A stretch of 64,000 nucleotides of DNA. Source: Gloeopeniophorella convolvens (lineage: Eukaryota > Basidiomycota > Agaricomycetes > Russulales). Both the position numbers and the translations under genes were made by a program. How positions within the stretch are numbered: position 1 is the first letter of the stretch; each line of letters begins with the position of its first letter. Below the pieces are notes generated by a model. The model saw nothing but the letters and a program-made list of their open reading frames with translations, did no database searches and was not told the origin of the DNA. The stretch covers positions 372,001 through 436,000 of the forward strand of contig WTXD01000002.1 of assembly GCA_022496205.1 (NCBI GenBank), written 5' to 3'. Shown piece by piece: positions 24,412 through 36,871 of this stretch.

Positions 24412-26196
24412 GGCTCGTGAACGCGGGTGATTGCGCGGCGCGTCGACGGTCGCGGTCCTGAGCGCTGAGCTCGGAAGTGTGTGCCGCGCGCTGTGTTGCA
24501 CTGGCGTGACCTGATGCAGTCATCGTCTCGTGACCCAGGCCCTTCATTTTGTTCCGCACTCCTTGCGCACTCCGCGAGCCGTCCTCCAGCTTCTTCGGCA
24601 CAGCCTGGCACACATCGCGCTGCACGGTTCTCAGGCTCATGCCCACTTCGCTGTCATTACACTACCGTCGTTAGCTCCGCTCCCATTCAAGTCGGCGTGG
24701 GCACTCTGCAGTCTCTCTTGTTATGAGAATGGCACTCCGGCAAAACCTCCGGCAACCCGTCTCTTTGACGCAGAAGCTCGGTCGTAGACGCCCCCACGGC
24801 GTTCAGCCTGATTCGGTGTCTTCCCAGGCCGGACACCCAGCCGGTGGACGTAATCATTGCTTCCGTGCGTTGTAGACCTCGTGTATATGCAGATCTGACG
24901 ATAATTCAACTCTGGGCTTCGTTCAGAGGCTTCAGGAGCACCCCAATGTGAGCATTTGGATTTCGGATGTCCGTCATAATACGACTATCTGCGCCCCTGT
25001 TCGATTCACCTAGTTAGAAGCGGAATCGTTACGTCTATGCTCACTTTCTCTTGCTCAGGGAAATCTACTCTGCGTATGAACATTGAAATCCAGCCCAACC
25101 TAATCATCTAACGGGAACCGCCCTGTTTACAATCAACGTAGTCCCGATACCCGTGTGCCAAGTGGCGGCACTGTCTTATCGAGAACTGGAAGTCCCCGTT
25201 ACACGGCATAGAATCAGGCCGGTCAATGAACCAGTGACGCTGCAAATTCTGGGTCTCCGAGCGAGCTCCTGGTCGGCGTTGACTCTGGAAAGCTCACGAT
25301 GAGCACTGAATACTTTGGGGATAGCCAGGCTGAACGCTCTCTTTGGCAGGATCTCGCACTTAGATGCAGAACTCAGCGATACCGATCACATCCCAGCTAC
25401 ACGAACGCAAGCTATCCAAGGTACACGGAACAGACAAACGGTCGCTTTACTCACTACCACCACCCCGGGAAGCGTCCCCAGGGCCCACTGTGTGTCTGGC
25501 TTAAATATAATTCGTGAACGCATGGGAGACAGTGCAGCCGTGGGTAATGCGCAGAATGATCACTCAAAGGCACAGATAGGGATAGTTAGGATCCCAGAGG
25601 GACAGTTTCTCGGCGAACTTGGAACAAGCGACAGGGATGCCCGGAGAAAACCACGCTGCCTTCCTAATCAGGCACAAGGGATGAAGACAGCTCCCCGTCA
25701 CACGCCCTTGGGCCAGCAAGGTCAAGGTGCGCTCGGCATGCCTCAGGTCAAAGATACGCGGACGTTCTGAATCAGAACTATCGACAGGGTCCTAGGTTGA
25801 CCGGCGTTAGGCGAGCAGGACTTGTCAATGGCTTGGCTGCTGAGTTGACTGTTGAATGCATTCCGGAGAAGTTAGAACATCCCAAAGAGGCAATCCTTCT
25901 CTTCCCACCAACCATGGCGACGTTGGAGGACAGATCCTCAACCTGCGTACTCTGCCGAGACGTCGTGCGCTCAGGCCCTTGTTCTTCACGAGTTATTCCT
26001 GTCCGCGATCCAGATCCCGTACCTGAGCATGCTTCACGCATCTGCTACTTAGTCTGCAGGCACAATCCTCAGCACCCTCTTGTTAAAAGCCCACTGCTCC
26101 ACACTCGTTTCCCCAGCGGCAGCTCCTGTCTCCTTCTGGCAGAGCAAGCAACCATATTTATCCCTTAATATTCGCATATCTCGCATAGTAGACGCC
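24412..26196. other. 1.8-kb region without a supported gene
   Basis: Lies between the divergent starts of the DRN1-like and esterase genes. Several open frames of 80-150 codons exist (for example plus 25315-25770) but none shows a domain, and codon choice looks random. It probably consists of promoters and spacer. A fast-evolving or non-coding transcript cannot be excluded. Confidence 0.45.
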
Positions 26197-28151
26197 ATGG
26201 TCGCCTTCGCCCGCCTACTACTTTCTTCTCTGTTACTCATTGCGCTGGCTGGAGCTTCGCCCATCCAGTCAGACACTGCGGTCCTCGGGGACAATTTCAA
26301 ACTCCCCAGCTTCAATCCTGAAAAGCTCCTCTGCACTCTCCACCTACTTCCGCGCGCCCTCTGTCCTCGCCAGTCCTCTTCCGGCAACTCTGTGTCGACA
26401 CCGATTGGCACTGCTCAAGGCACTTCCCCCAACAATGGTGCTGTCAGGTTTGCGGTGAAATACGCGTCTGCACAGAGATGGCAAAACCCTGTCGTCGCCA
26501 CCGCTTGGGATTTACCGTAAGTGCTGCTCCTACTGTATCCTGCGACGCAAATTGATCTGATTACCAGGAACGGTTCATCAGACCCCACGGCACTCCCGCT
26601 CGCCTGTGCACAGACAGATTTAGACCCGTCCCAGTTCTCGGAGGACTGCTTATCGATGCTGCTTTACGTGCCGACGACGTTGACTTCCTCTAGCAAGGTC
26701 CCCGTGTTCCTATGGTTCGTTTGCCCATACCATACACATCGGCACGGCCCTTATTGTTTCCAGGATCCACGGGGGCTCGTTCATTCACGGCTCGGCGACA
26801 GGTCCCGGCCTAGATGGCACAAATCTTGCCAAGGCAACGGATTCCATCGTGGCAGTTGTGCAATACCGTCTTGGCGCAGTATGTCATGCGGCTGGCCGAA
26901 CGACACTGTTGTCTCATGTTTGTCAATAGCTCGGCTTCAACTCCCCTGATGGACGCACCAACTTCGCCGTTCAAGACATTGCTGCATCTTTGCAATTCTT
27001 GAACAAAGTTATCGCCAGTTTTGGGGGCGATGCGTCGAAAATTACAGTCGCTGGTCAGAGCAGCGGCGCCAACATGATCCGGGCACTCCTCGCAGCACCG
27101 TCAATCTCCTCGTTGTTCCAGTCTGCCATTCTTCACTCTGATCCGATGGTAAGTGAACCGTATAACGGTCTACATTAGCCAGTACTTATCTCCGACAGGA
27201 TTACGGATTCCTCGCCTCCAGCGTACAGTCTGAGCTTCAAGACTTCTTCAACCAACAAATCAACTGCAGTGCGACGGACAATGCCTGCATCAATGCCCTT
27301 TCGCTTGGTACTGTCTTGTATGCCTCGGATGCGTTGTATAACAACGGCTTCAACGTTGATCCGTCGGCAACCCAAGAACAACCCATGCGTCCTGTCCGTG
27401 ATGGAAGCTTGATCACGACGAGCCTGGACTCTACAACACCATTCCCTCATGTTTCCAAGCCTATCATCGTTAGCACTGTCCTAAACGAAGCAGGACCCGC
27501 TATCTACGGCCAGTTCGATTCCCCGATGACCGCCTCGTTCTTCCAGGAGGTCGTTGATGGGACGTTTGAGGAACCGAGAGCGAGTAACCTTCTGGACTCT
27601 CCTGACTACCAAGTTCCTACACTCGCCGATGGCCAGGAGGCAGATGCCCGCGTTCAACTTCAGCAAATGGGCACCGACCAAATTTTCCGTTGCGCCACTT
27701 GGACTTTCGCACGTAACTGGGCCCAGAACGGCGGGACGGCTTTCGTTTCTCAGTACACTGTTGGAGCCACCTACCCAGATAATCAGGGCCTTGATTACTG
27801 TACTGAACCTGGCGTTGTATGCCACGAGGACGACATCATGATTGTCGTAAGTCATTTGTTTTCTTACCTGCCGTTGAGTGCTAACGATGAGCACAGTTTG
27901 GTACTGTTACCAACCCCAGCTCTGCACAATCTTCCTTGATCAGCGAAGTCCAGGCTCGCTACAAGGCGTTCCTCCTTACCGGAAATCCGAACCCGTCCGG
28001 GTCCGGGCTTTCAAACTGGTCTCCGGCCACGAATGGAAACTTCCTCGCTCACCAGCTCGGAAGTTCTGGATCAACGGTCGTAGGCGCATGCACCACTAAT
28101 TTCTGGGGCACATCCGCAGTGCCCTACGATTATCAAGTGTTCGACATCTAG
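26197..28151 (+). CDS. Secreted type-B carboxylesterase/lipase (alpha/beta hydrolase)
   Basis: Extracellular serine esterase. The N-terminus MVAFARLLLSSLLLIALAGASP is a clear signal peptide. An intron-split body gives VRFAVKYASAQRWQNP, the oxyanion-hole segment IHGGSFIHGSATG, VVQYRLGALGFNSPDGRTNFAVQDIAASLQF (shown in parts) and the nucleophile elbow VAGQSSGANMI. The acidic member of the triad is not assigned with certainty, and VVCHEDDIMI provides the likely catalytic His. Cys pairs (CAQ...EDCL and INCSATDNAC) match the disulfide pattern of the family. The C-terminus is WGTSAVPYDYQVFDI. Five short introns leave about 550 residues, which is usual. Its likely role is hydrolysis of esters outside the cell. 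The substrate is unknown. Confidence 0.9.
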
Positions 28152-28658
28152 ATCAATGATCATTGTACGACCTCACTATCCAAGCATCATTCCTCTCCTA
28201 AAGCTATTGCTGCTTCTCTTCTAATTGGGTTTCGACATTCACGCTGTTCTACGACACTATTTCTGGAATTGTTCATTTACCATTTCGTACGCCTTTGGTC
28301 CACGTATTTTCAACCTTGGATCTGCATCCTGGATTCCTGATGTATCCTTAATCCCATCGAAGTTGGGTATCTTGCGCTTCGACCGTTATGTAGCATCTAC
28401 ACCCAAGCGCGCGTAGAGTTGCACGCGAGCATCTAATGAAATGGACAGTATTTTGAGTTACGCCTGAGTGTGAGTGTAGGACCGGACGCGTCGCACTAAC
28501 TTCAGCCACAGACGCGTCGCGTTCTCCCCGCATTTGCTTAGTCATCATATCATACATATGAGCTTGTCTGCCGCGTGCGGCGCGTGCCATCCAGCGAACA
28601 CATTCTCGACTGCAGGCGCTTGTTCCCCATCATACTCTGCACCATTCCGTCACATACA
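28152..28658. promoter_or_regulatory. esterase 3' region and UBLCP1 promoter with two ACGCGT boxes
   Basis: 507 bases with no gene. Two MluI-type hexamers occur at 28486-28491 and 28512-28517, about 140-170 bases before the UBLCP1 start. The second lies within the 14-mer AGCCACAGACGCGT that recurs at 55730. Confidence 0.45.
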
Positions 28659-30386
28659 ATGCCAGAAATCACCGACATTGTGCAAGATCCCATCCCATCG
28701 GATGTCGCAACGTCAGATAACGTCGGTGGAAGTAGCACTGGCTCGACGACAGTCGTGGCGACTGCGGTAATGTAGACCGGGCCTGAAGTTATCCCGTAAT
28801 CTGATCTCCGAACCCAGGTCGATGTTGCTGTTGATGAGGCCGGCGTGGCTGAGAAATGGATCTCACTCTCCTTTACGTGGTCGGGAAAATCGTTCTCGCT
28901 AGACATCGCGGAGTCGGACAGGTCAGCGTCATCGTGAGGAGGCGCGAACCAGAGCTAACTCTGTCTTAGGGTCTTCGACCTGAAAGCGGTTCTCTTCAGT
29001 ATGACCAACGTACCACCAGACCGTCAGAAGGTCCTCGGCCTCGTAAAAGGGAAACTACCCCCAGAGGATGAACGAATGTGAGCCTCAAATTTATTGCCAT
29101 AGCATACTTATGACCTACGCACTCGTAGAGGTGATCTCAAGCTTATCGGTGGTAAGAAGTTCACGCTCGTTGGGACACCGCAAGGTCATGAAATCAAGGA
29201 TCCGAACCGTTCGTCCACTGGAGACCCCGTCTCTCAGCGGGCTGGCTAATCCGGGTCCTCAGAGATGGAATTCCTGTCTGACGTCGTCAACGATCTTGAC
29301 GTAGATTTCTCTGCCAATCCTGCCGCCGCCGAAGCATATAAGAACGATCAGCGCAATGTCAGGAAGGTCCGCGAAGCGACTGCCAAGGTCAAGATCAACC
29401 TTATCCACCCCCTTCGTGAGGGAAAGCGCCTGCTTGTGCTTGACATCGATTATAGTTGGTGTCTATGCTCTAGTGACGACAGGAAAACTCACAAACGGTC
29501 CCCTTCAGCAATTTTGGACACCAAACCTTTGACTTCCGGCGCCTTGCCGCCATCTGAATGTGCTCGACCACGCTTACACGAATTTCTGACGGCCGTATAC
29601 CCTCATTATGACATATGTATCTGGTGCGCTACTATTCTCCGTTGTTTGTCTAGCTCGCTGACACAGAACCAGGTCGCAAACCAGCTGGATCTGGGTGGAG
29701 ACTAAGCTCGTAGAATTGGGGATGTTGGGAGGAAGCCAGAACTATCAGGTTAGCTATCCGTATCCTTTGACCCTTCGGCTGCCTACCTGAACGAATACTA
29801 CCGACAACCAGATATCCTTTGGTGGGCCTTTCTCTCAGTTCACTTGGCTTGGTCTGAACGGCGTCGACAGTTTTGGACAAGGGCCCGATGTTCACTGTAT
29901 TCTCCAAGAGAGAGGGTAAACCCTATAGCCACCATGTCAAAGCACTGCAAATTATTTGGAATCACTTCCCCCAGTTGTAAGTCAGGTTCGGCTGCGTCTC
30001 TATCCCATAAGTTGACTGACTCCGCCCCATAGTAGTGCGAAGAATACCATTCATGTCGACGACCTTGTGAGTCACGCGTTCAGTAACTTTAAATTGTGGT
30101 ATGGGCAGCTCATGGGGGATCGTGACAGGGCCGGAACTTTGCGCTCAATCCCAAGCAGGGACTCAAGATATCGGCTTTCAAGGATGCACACACTCCACGG
30201 GCCATGGGTGACCGCGAACTCGATGACCTGGCCAAGTATTTATTGCATATTGCAACGGTAGACGACATGGAAACACTGAATCACAAGGTGAGTACGGATT
30301 CTCCCAACGGAACGCCTAGTTGATCCACGATTGGTTGGCAATCATAGGATTGGAAGCGAATTGTTCGCGCACTCCCGCCGCATTGA
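28659..30386 (+). CDS. UBLCP1: Ubiquitin-like-domain CTD phosphatase (UBLCP1 type)
   Basis: HAD-family phosphatase with an N-terminal ubiquitin-like fold. In animals the homologue dephosphorylates nuclear proteasome and the RNA polymerase II CTD. The start is MPEITDIVQ. The Ubl part runs through ISLSFTWSGKSFSLDIAESD, VFDLKAVLFSMT, PPDRQKVLGLVKGKLP and KLIGGKKFTLVGTPQGHEI. The phosphatase core follows: LLVLDIDYTILDTKPLTSG (DXDX(T) motif, formed across an intron), RPRLHEFLTAVYPHYDICIW, then WVETKLVELGMLG and KNTIHVDDL with the second acidic motif. The tail is LHIATVDDMETLNHKDWKR before the TGA at 30384. At least nine introns interrupt the gene. A non-conserved Thr/Ser-rich N-terminal extension of about 35 residues precedes the Ubl. 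Confidence 0.93.
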
Positions 30387-30608
30387 ATGGATGCCCATGG
30401 ATGCTGTCTGTCACGTCAGAACTGTATTAGATATCATTACCACTGTAGCATAGCTGAGTTCGCTTGATTTCTGGGCTAATTCCCGATTTTGGATCACTTT
30501 AGAATCTGGTTCCCCGTGCTCCTTAGCTTGGCCCTTTCATGCCTCACATCGCGATCTCTCTGCTACACATAAAAGATACATTTTGAGGCCTTCACAAACG
30601 ATTTACAT

Positions 30609-31688
30609 CTAAGCTTCCAAACGCGCAACGCTGTCTGTCACAACATCAAACACGGACAGGGTGGATGGTGCTTGGTGCAATCGTCATGATCGATGTAACA
30701 GTTCAGAGCACACAATGCCACGCACCTGCGACCGCACTCGGAGCGGCTCGTGCAACGGGAGCTGGCGTCAACACTTGAGTTGACGCGTCAAACTGCCATC
30801 CCTGTGCCGATACAACTTTGCATATGGCGAGAGGGTTGAGCAACGAAACCGGATCGACTGTGCGCAGCTACGTACCTGAAAGGAATTGCTCGTTGGGCAG
30901 ACCGAAGTATGTTTGCGCAAGAGGCAAGGGAATAGACGTGTATGCTCTCGATACCAACGCGAACGTGCGCTGTCGGAAGGCCTCTGTGGAACATTTGTCA
31001 GAAATGAAGATTCTATGCCTCCGGGATGGACACACACCAAGGAACGCCTTTACTAGGCCCGCGATCACAGCCCCCACATCTGGGTGTGGGAAGTCCGCTT
31101 GCTGCACAAGGTTGAACAATACCTCCGCGCGACGGTACACATGCTCATAACGCCTTTCCCATGCCGACGCAAATAGGTTGAACACAGCTTGTGCCAGAGG
31201 AAGGGAGGCGACGGCCGTGGGTAGGCGCGTCAAGGCGAACTTTGCTGGAGGTCTACATGGGAGATTGGTTAAGCGGTTGCAGGCCCAGGATCGAATGCAA
31301 CTTTCAAATCATCAACAATCAAGTAAGAGAGCACCAGCGGTGCCGTGATAACCAGGCGCGTTGGATGCTCATCGTTGACTGCCTTCAAGAGGTTCGCAAC
31401 GCAAGAAGTTGGTCAATGGGTGGCATCGTACGCGTAACCGCACATTTACGAACATACCACGAGATCAGCACGTTCTGCGGCTTGTATAATCCCCTGGTAG
31501 TCCGCGTTCGCCTGCAGGGCTGCGATCGGTGGAAATAGAGGAAGGTGCGGTGACTCTGCCGGTGTGGCATTGGCTTCAGGAGGTGCAGCTTGGACAGTAG
31601 CGTTGGCAGATGGAGCGGTCCCCGTTACAGAGGCATCCACGATGGGCGTGTCTTGGGAGGTTGGCGGGGGTGTGAGGGGCCCGTCCAT
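30609..31688 (-). CDS. CSN8: COP9 signalosome subunit 8 / PCI-domain protein (CSN8 type)
   Basis: A CSN8/PSMD8/eIF3k-type protein, most likely the CSN8 subunit of the deneddylase acting on cullins. The start is MDGPLTPPPTSQD, followed by a Pro/Ala/Thr-rich linker. The helical repeats read PLFPPIAALQANADYQGIIQ, PTRLVITAPLVLSYLIVDDL, FALTRLPTAVASLPLAQAV and VYRRAEVLFNLVQQADF (each in parts), then AFRQRTFALVSRAYTSIPLPLAQTYFGLP, which is the winged-helix part of the PCI-like domain. The C-terminus requires two more splices to reach WQFDASTQVLTPAP and finally TLSVFDVVTDSVARLEA with the stop at 30609. The spliced end fits the family better than the unspliced frame that stops at 30703. Subunit identity is less certain than fold. 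Confidence 0.82.
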
Positions 31689-31814
31689 GTTGTCAATGAT
31701 CAAGCCGATCACATACGTACATGTGGCTGCAGTGGTGTACTGGATTGGGCGCCTGGCTAACCCAAGTTGCTTCTTGACCACCACCAAGGGTGTCTTGCTC
31801 TGAATCAAGTTATC
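31689..31814. promoter_or_regulatory. 126-bp bidirectional promoter, CSN8 / NECAP
   Basis: Only 126 bases separate divergent ATGs, so core promoters must overlap. It contains no obvious TATA box in either direction. Confidence 0.55.
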
Positions 31815-32734
31815 ATGGAAGACTTTGCAACTGAAGAGATTGAGTCGATTCTATACATTGCAAGGGAGATATGTGGTACGCTCTATGTCGTTCTCCGCGG
31901 TGCGCTCATACGAGGCCGACGATAGTCTACAGGATTCCGCCCTTGAAAGCCAATGAAGGACATCGCGCTCAGGAGTGGGGCGATCTTGCTCAACCTTTGT
32001 GGAAGGGTCGTATGCGCATCATCGAGAAATCTGAAGTGGTGTCCCTCCTCTTCGAGGACGTGCAGACTGGTAAGGACCCAGGTCATGCCGCAGTGTGTTC
32101 TGTTCATGCTGATGGAGCATATATGTCCCAGGGGAATGTACGCATAAACCCTCCCCTAACAAGCGGCATTCTAAGCCATTTGACAGCATTCGCGAAGGCC
32201 ACGTATGATCCTGCCAAGCCCTCTGTCGAGGCTGTCCTTGATTCTTCCCGATATTTCGTCGTCCGCGTTGAGGACAATGGCAGGAAGGCTTACATAGGGA
32301 TGGGATTTGCAGAGCGGTCTGACAGCTTTGATTTCAGTGAGTGCGCCCGTAGCCTCTGCAGATCTTCAGCTCAAAGCTATTGGAGATGTGGCATTGCAGG
32401 ACTACACCAAGTGCGTCCCTGCATGCATCGTTCGAGTTTGAATCTCGGCTGACCCGTATATTACAGGAGGTGGAGGGCCCGCATGAACCCGCCATCCCCA
32501 ACTTCTGCGGAGCCTTCGCCGCACGTCCCCACGGGACCAAAGAAGGATTACACCCTCAAGGAAGGACAAACCTTTACTATCTCCATTCCTGGGCGGGCTG
32601 GCAAGACCGACAACAGCCCGAGCTTATTGGGTTCTGGTAATACGACCAGTGCTAGCTCTGGTACGAGTGCTGGCACGGGTGGTGGCGCCTTCCCATTACT
32701 TCCACCCCCTCCGAGTGCTCCGAAGCGGCGCTGA
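31815..32734 (+). CDS. NECAP: NECAP-like adaptor-associated endocytic protein
   Basis: Clathrin-adaptor accessory protein with the PH-like NECAP fold, which binds AP-2 during endocytosis. The start MEDFATEEIESILYIAREI reads into a splice giving YRIPPLKANEGHRAQEWG and WKGRMRIIEKSE. Later segments are LFAKATYDP (after an intron), VEAVLDSSRYFVVRVED, AYIGMGFAERSDSFDF and NVALQDYTKRW..., each matching the family core. The C-terminal tail is Ser/Gly/Pro-rich and ends SAPKRR. Five or so introns; about 235 residues. The WxxF-type tail peptides typical of animals are not clearly visible. Confidence 0.9.
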
Positions 32735-34401
32735 AGCATGGAGCGCCAACACCGCCGTTCGCTGAGTTTGTCCTACAACTTGCCATGACATCCCCTTGGA
32801 ATATATCGTGCATCCTGCCTTCCCGTAGCTTTTACCCCGACAGCCTTGGTACGTCACAGTCGGGAATTCGCTGGTTGATCCCCGGCTGGCTGTCAGCGTG
32901 AAGGTGCTCTTGTCCATGAGTGCGGCACGTGCCTGCGGTTTGGCCCCTGCATGTACCGGAGCGCAATGTTGTGACTGGTCTTCCAAAGCACCTAGTCTCT
33001 CAAAGGCTGAGATGGGCCTACCTCCATCACTTACCGGTTTCACGAGCTTGTCATAACCACATCCAACTGCGACGTGCATGGCGCTCAATCTTCGGAAACT
33101 CTCGGACCTGCTTTCGGCTATTCCGTGATGCACTCACTCAGAAACCCCACAAGGCTACCATTATCACATCCTCGCTAAAGTACGCTACCTGATTCTTCCG
33201 CAAACGTTTCTCCAGTGCATGACAAAACCGTGATTATTGCGTCCTTTTGCCTGTTATATCACCGGTCATGCTCTCTTGGCTCGCAATTCCTGGAAAACGT
33301 CATTTACCACAACTCAGTCACTAGCATGGTGTAGGATTTTAAACCCGGGATGTAAGAAGCAGTCACTCGGGCCACTGCGATATTGACGAAGAAGCTGGGC
33401 CCTTGTGATACTATAGGACTCCTCTGTGGAGACTCTTACTCAAGCGTGGATCTCGCTGCCATAGCGCAGCGGTTTTCAGACTCGACAGTCAGCTGTCCTC
33501 GCTATCCTTGACGGCGATGAGCCGGATCTTCACGCGTACCTCGCTTGGCGGTAGTGTCACTTCCTGGCCCAGGTACACCAACCGACATCCTGGAGCTGTC
33601 ACGTCGCAAATCGTGGGAGAAGGTCACATTGCCCAATCTCGTGGATTTCTATATTGTTACCGAAATCGTCACGAGGATCCGTGCGAGGATTCGAAGAAGC
33701 AATGACTGCGTGTCGTTTGGGTAGTCCCCTACGGACATGGCCGCGACTTGTGCTCCGATGACGACTGCAACGTCGCGTTCATCGCGACCCTTCGGGGTCC
33801 GGGGGTTGTTGCTTCACCCATGACCTCATACTGATGCAGAGCACTTCGAAACTAGCTGCCACCACTAGCTTTTATGGGCGGGGTACACGTCCAAGCCCCG
33901 ACGGGCGACTAGAAAAATGCGCATATGGCCATCACAATATATTATTAGGTCACGTTTGGTAACAGTGGCCGCATGACCAGTTTTCCAAAACTCCTCTCAT
34001 GGCGAACGTTCGAATTGTTCTCCAACGGGTCCAATTCGGTGCGCCCTATGTAACGCGAGCTTCGGCCAGTTTCAGCTAACTTCGGCCATGAAAATGCGCA
34101 CAGGATCACCAGGGACGCGGGTCTTGCATTCTTCTTGGTCGTCGGATGAACTTCTGCATCGCATGATCACGTATGGCGCCCGACTATAGCTGCTCGCACC
34201 CGCCCGACGTGTTTCCGTGCGCCTACCGGGTCAACGCCGGAATTTTTTCTCTACGCGATGCGCTGGCGGGTCGATGCATCGTTTTGGCCGTATTCTCTCC
34301 ATGGCAGTTGGCTTCCTGGCACCAAGCGAGTCTACCGAGGGCATTCTATAAAGGGCGGCGATCGCGATCCCCAGAATGCCAACCCTTGTGCTGTATCTGC
34401 A
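32735..34401. other. 1.67-kb region without a supported gene
   Basis: Holds the NECAP 3' end and the GH6 promoter. A minus-strand open frame of 145 codons (32696-33133) overlaps the NECAP end and has no motif. No tRNA, terminal inverted repeat or reverse-transcriptase fragment was seen. A TATAAA at 34347-34352 serves the GH6 gene. Confidence 0.45.
34347..34352 (+). promoter_or_regulatory. TATA box of the GH6 cellobiohydrolase gene
   Basis: TATAAA 50-55 bases before the ATG at 34402, as is common in strongly inducible fungal cellulase genes. Upstream activator sites were not assigned. Confidence 0.55.
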
Positions 34402-36095
34402 ATGTTCAAGCTCGGAGCACTCGCGTCTCTCATAGCGCTGGCCTCTTCGGCCGCGGCTCAATCATCTCCTATCTACGGACAGTGCGGTGGTATTGGCTGG
34501 AGTGAGTTTCGTCTCTCGTCGTACATCAAAGCGGCACTTATAGTGACCCCCATTCTTCAGATGGAGCGACATTGTGCGCTTCCGGTTCCGCATGCTCGGT
34601 CATCAACCCCTACTACTCTCAATGCTTGTAAGTCGCCTTTCTGAGCTACAGAAGCAAACTTTTCACGAACACACGATAGGCCTGGCAGCGCCTCGTCGAC
34701 GCAATCTAGCTCGACGACCTCACGCTCCTCTTCGACTTCGAGTTCCTCAACACGCTCATCCTCTTCATCGTCTGCCTCATCCTCGTCGACCAGCACGCCA
34801 TCCCCTGGAAACCCGTTCGTCGGCTACAGTATCTTCCTGCCGCCGTACTACGCTGCCGAGGTCCAGGCTGCCGCTGCACAAATTTCGGATGCGACCCAGA
34901 AGGCGAAGGCTCTCAGTGTCGCCAACATCCCCACCTTCACCTGGTACGACCAGGTTTCGAAGGTTCCCTCTCTCGGTGAGCTCCTCGGGAACGCCAGCGC
35001 TCTCGGAAAGAGCTCTGGCCAAAAGCAACTCGTTGAGATCGTCGTCTACGATCTCCCCGACCGTGACTGCGCTGCTGCTGCCTCGAACGGAGAATTCAGC
35101 ATTTCCAACAATGGCCAGGCCAACTACTTCAACTACATCGACCAGCTTGTTGCTCAAATCAAACGTGAGCCTTTTATTTCATGCGCGCGCGAGGTTCCTT
35201 ATACGCTCTCTCGCAGAGTTCCCTGACGTCCGCGTTGTTGCGGTCATCGAGCCCGATTCTCTTGCCAACCTGGTCACGAACTTGAACGTCCAGAAGTGCG
35301 CCAACGCACAGACGACTTACCTTGTGAGTCCCAATGTTCTGTTCACATACTTCGGTGCTGACAGTCGGATGCAGGCTTGCGTGAACTATGCCATCGAGCA
35401 GTTGTCGACTGTTGGCGTCTACCAGTACCTAGATGCCGGCCATGCTGGCTGGCTCGGCTGGAGCGCGAACTTGCAACCCGCCGCAACTCTCTTCACTAGC
35501 GTCTATAAGAACGCGGGCTCTTCTCCCTTCGTCCGCGGTCTCGCCACCAACGTTGCCAACTACAACGCTCTTACCACCAACTCGCCTGACCCTATCACTC
35601 AGGGTGATGCCTGTTACGACGAGCAGCTCTACATCAACGTGAGTCCGACCTTCGTATACCCTCCGTGCAGACAGCTGAGTTGTTATTCGCAATGCTAGGC
35701 GCTTTCTCCCCTGCTCAACAACGCCGGCTTCCCCGCGAGCTTCATCGTCGATCAGGGCCGCTCTGGCCAGCAGAACCTCCGCACTGCTTGGGGTGACTGG
35801 TGCAACGTCAAGGGTGCTGGCTTTGGTATCCGCCCGACGACCAGCACTGGTTCTGCACTCATCGACTCTATCGTCTGGGTCAAGCCCGGAGGTGAATGCG
35901 ACGGTACCAGCAACCAGTCCTCGCCCCGCTACGACTTCCACTGTGGCCAGGTATGATCTGATGCCTCACCATTACGTCGACATAGCTGACATGCTCAAAT
36001 TGCAGAGCGACGCTGCCCAGCCCGCTCCCGAGGCCGGCACGTGGTTCCAGGCCTACTTTGAGACCCTCGTTGCCAACGCCAATCCCCCTCTGTAA
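34402..36095 (+). CDS. cel6A: GH6 cellobiohydrolase II with N-terminal CBM1
   Basis: Secreted exo-cellulase releasing cellobiose from non-reducing cellulose ends. The start MFKLGALASLIALASSAAAQ is a signal peptide. A CBM1 follows: SPIYGQCGGIGWN, then GATLCASGSACS and NPYYSQCL across an intron. This has the four Cys and the aromatic residues that bind cellulose. A Ser/Thr linker of about 40 residues leads to the GH6 catalytic domain. Its landmarks are NPFVGYSIFLPPYYA, IPTFTWYDQVSKV, VVYDLPDRDCAAAASNGE (proton-donor Asp region), VRVVAVIEPDSLANLVTN (second catalytic-region Asp), YQYLDAGHAGWLGW, SPLLNNAGFPASFIVDQGRSG and GDWCNVKGAGFGIRPT. It ends AYFETLVANANPPL. Seven or so short introns. The length fits the family, and all key residues seem intact. 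Confidence 0.97.
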
Positions 36096-36871
36096 AAGTG
36101 ATGTGCTGAGATGGCTTAGAGCGATGTCCAGATGGAGGAGCTTGCACACGATGTAATTCTTCCGCGTAAATTAAATGAAACATTCGGTTCACTTGCTGTG
36201 TATCCTAACTGTAAGATCACGCCACCGCGAAGTGTTGAGGCCGGGGATGGGGATAGAGAAAGACGGGCGACATGGATTATCCACATAATACGGTGAACTA
36301 GTTGCCGCGAGGGCGAAGGGCGCGAACCTCAGTTTAATCCTTTGCAGAAAATGATAGTGCACGGTGGTCTAACCCCACTGGCACTGGTCATCGGGGCGAG
36401 ACAACCAAACGCTGCGAGACGTTCAATTCAACAAAATCAGTTGGCCTCGCCGAACACCTGGACGGTGTAGGTGAGCATCAATGCTGCGGGTTTGATCGGC
36501 GTTTGGCTTGCAATGAGGATGGGAAAACACACGGAAAAATCATGTCCGGCCGGCGGCGGTACGACCGCAAGTCTACGCCACGCGGCCTGCTCGGATCTGC
36601 AGCGAGATATCGACTCTGTGCCGGCCACTACCCGGTGGCAGAGACTGCAGTCCAAGGAAGGGCTCGGAGAGTTCGGTCGTCATGTCCACTTACATCTTGG
36701 TGGCGACCGATGCGCGGCCGAGGTCTAGGTAACTGCACGGGCGCGCCGTGGGAGCTCGTCATCAAGCCGATTATCTGATAAGTCAGCATTGTAGTGCACG
36801 TGCGCGGATGGTGAATAATCCCACACTCCAACCCGACGCCCGACCGCACCCCGCCGCGACTGACCACCATC
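36096..36871. other. GH6-NFS1 intergenic region
   Basis: 776 bases with only short unsupported frames. Contains the cellobiohydrolase 3' end and the NFS1 promoter. No TATA or repeat stands out. Confidence 0.45.

Noticed and set aside
25315..25770. 151-codon plus-strand frame in the DRN1-esterase gap
   Set aside because: Residue pattern looks random; no signal peptide, domain or intron-linked extension.
30703..30770. Unspliced CSN8 C-terminus ending at 30703
   Set aside because: Splicing at a GTGCGT donor gives an end (TLSVFDVVTDSVARLEA) that fits the family better than the read-through tail.
32696..33133. 145-codon minus-strand frame beyond NECAP
   Set aside because: No domain, overlaps the NECAP C-terminus and has no splice partners that extend it.
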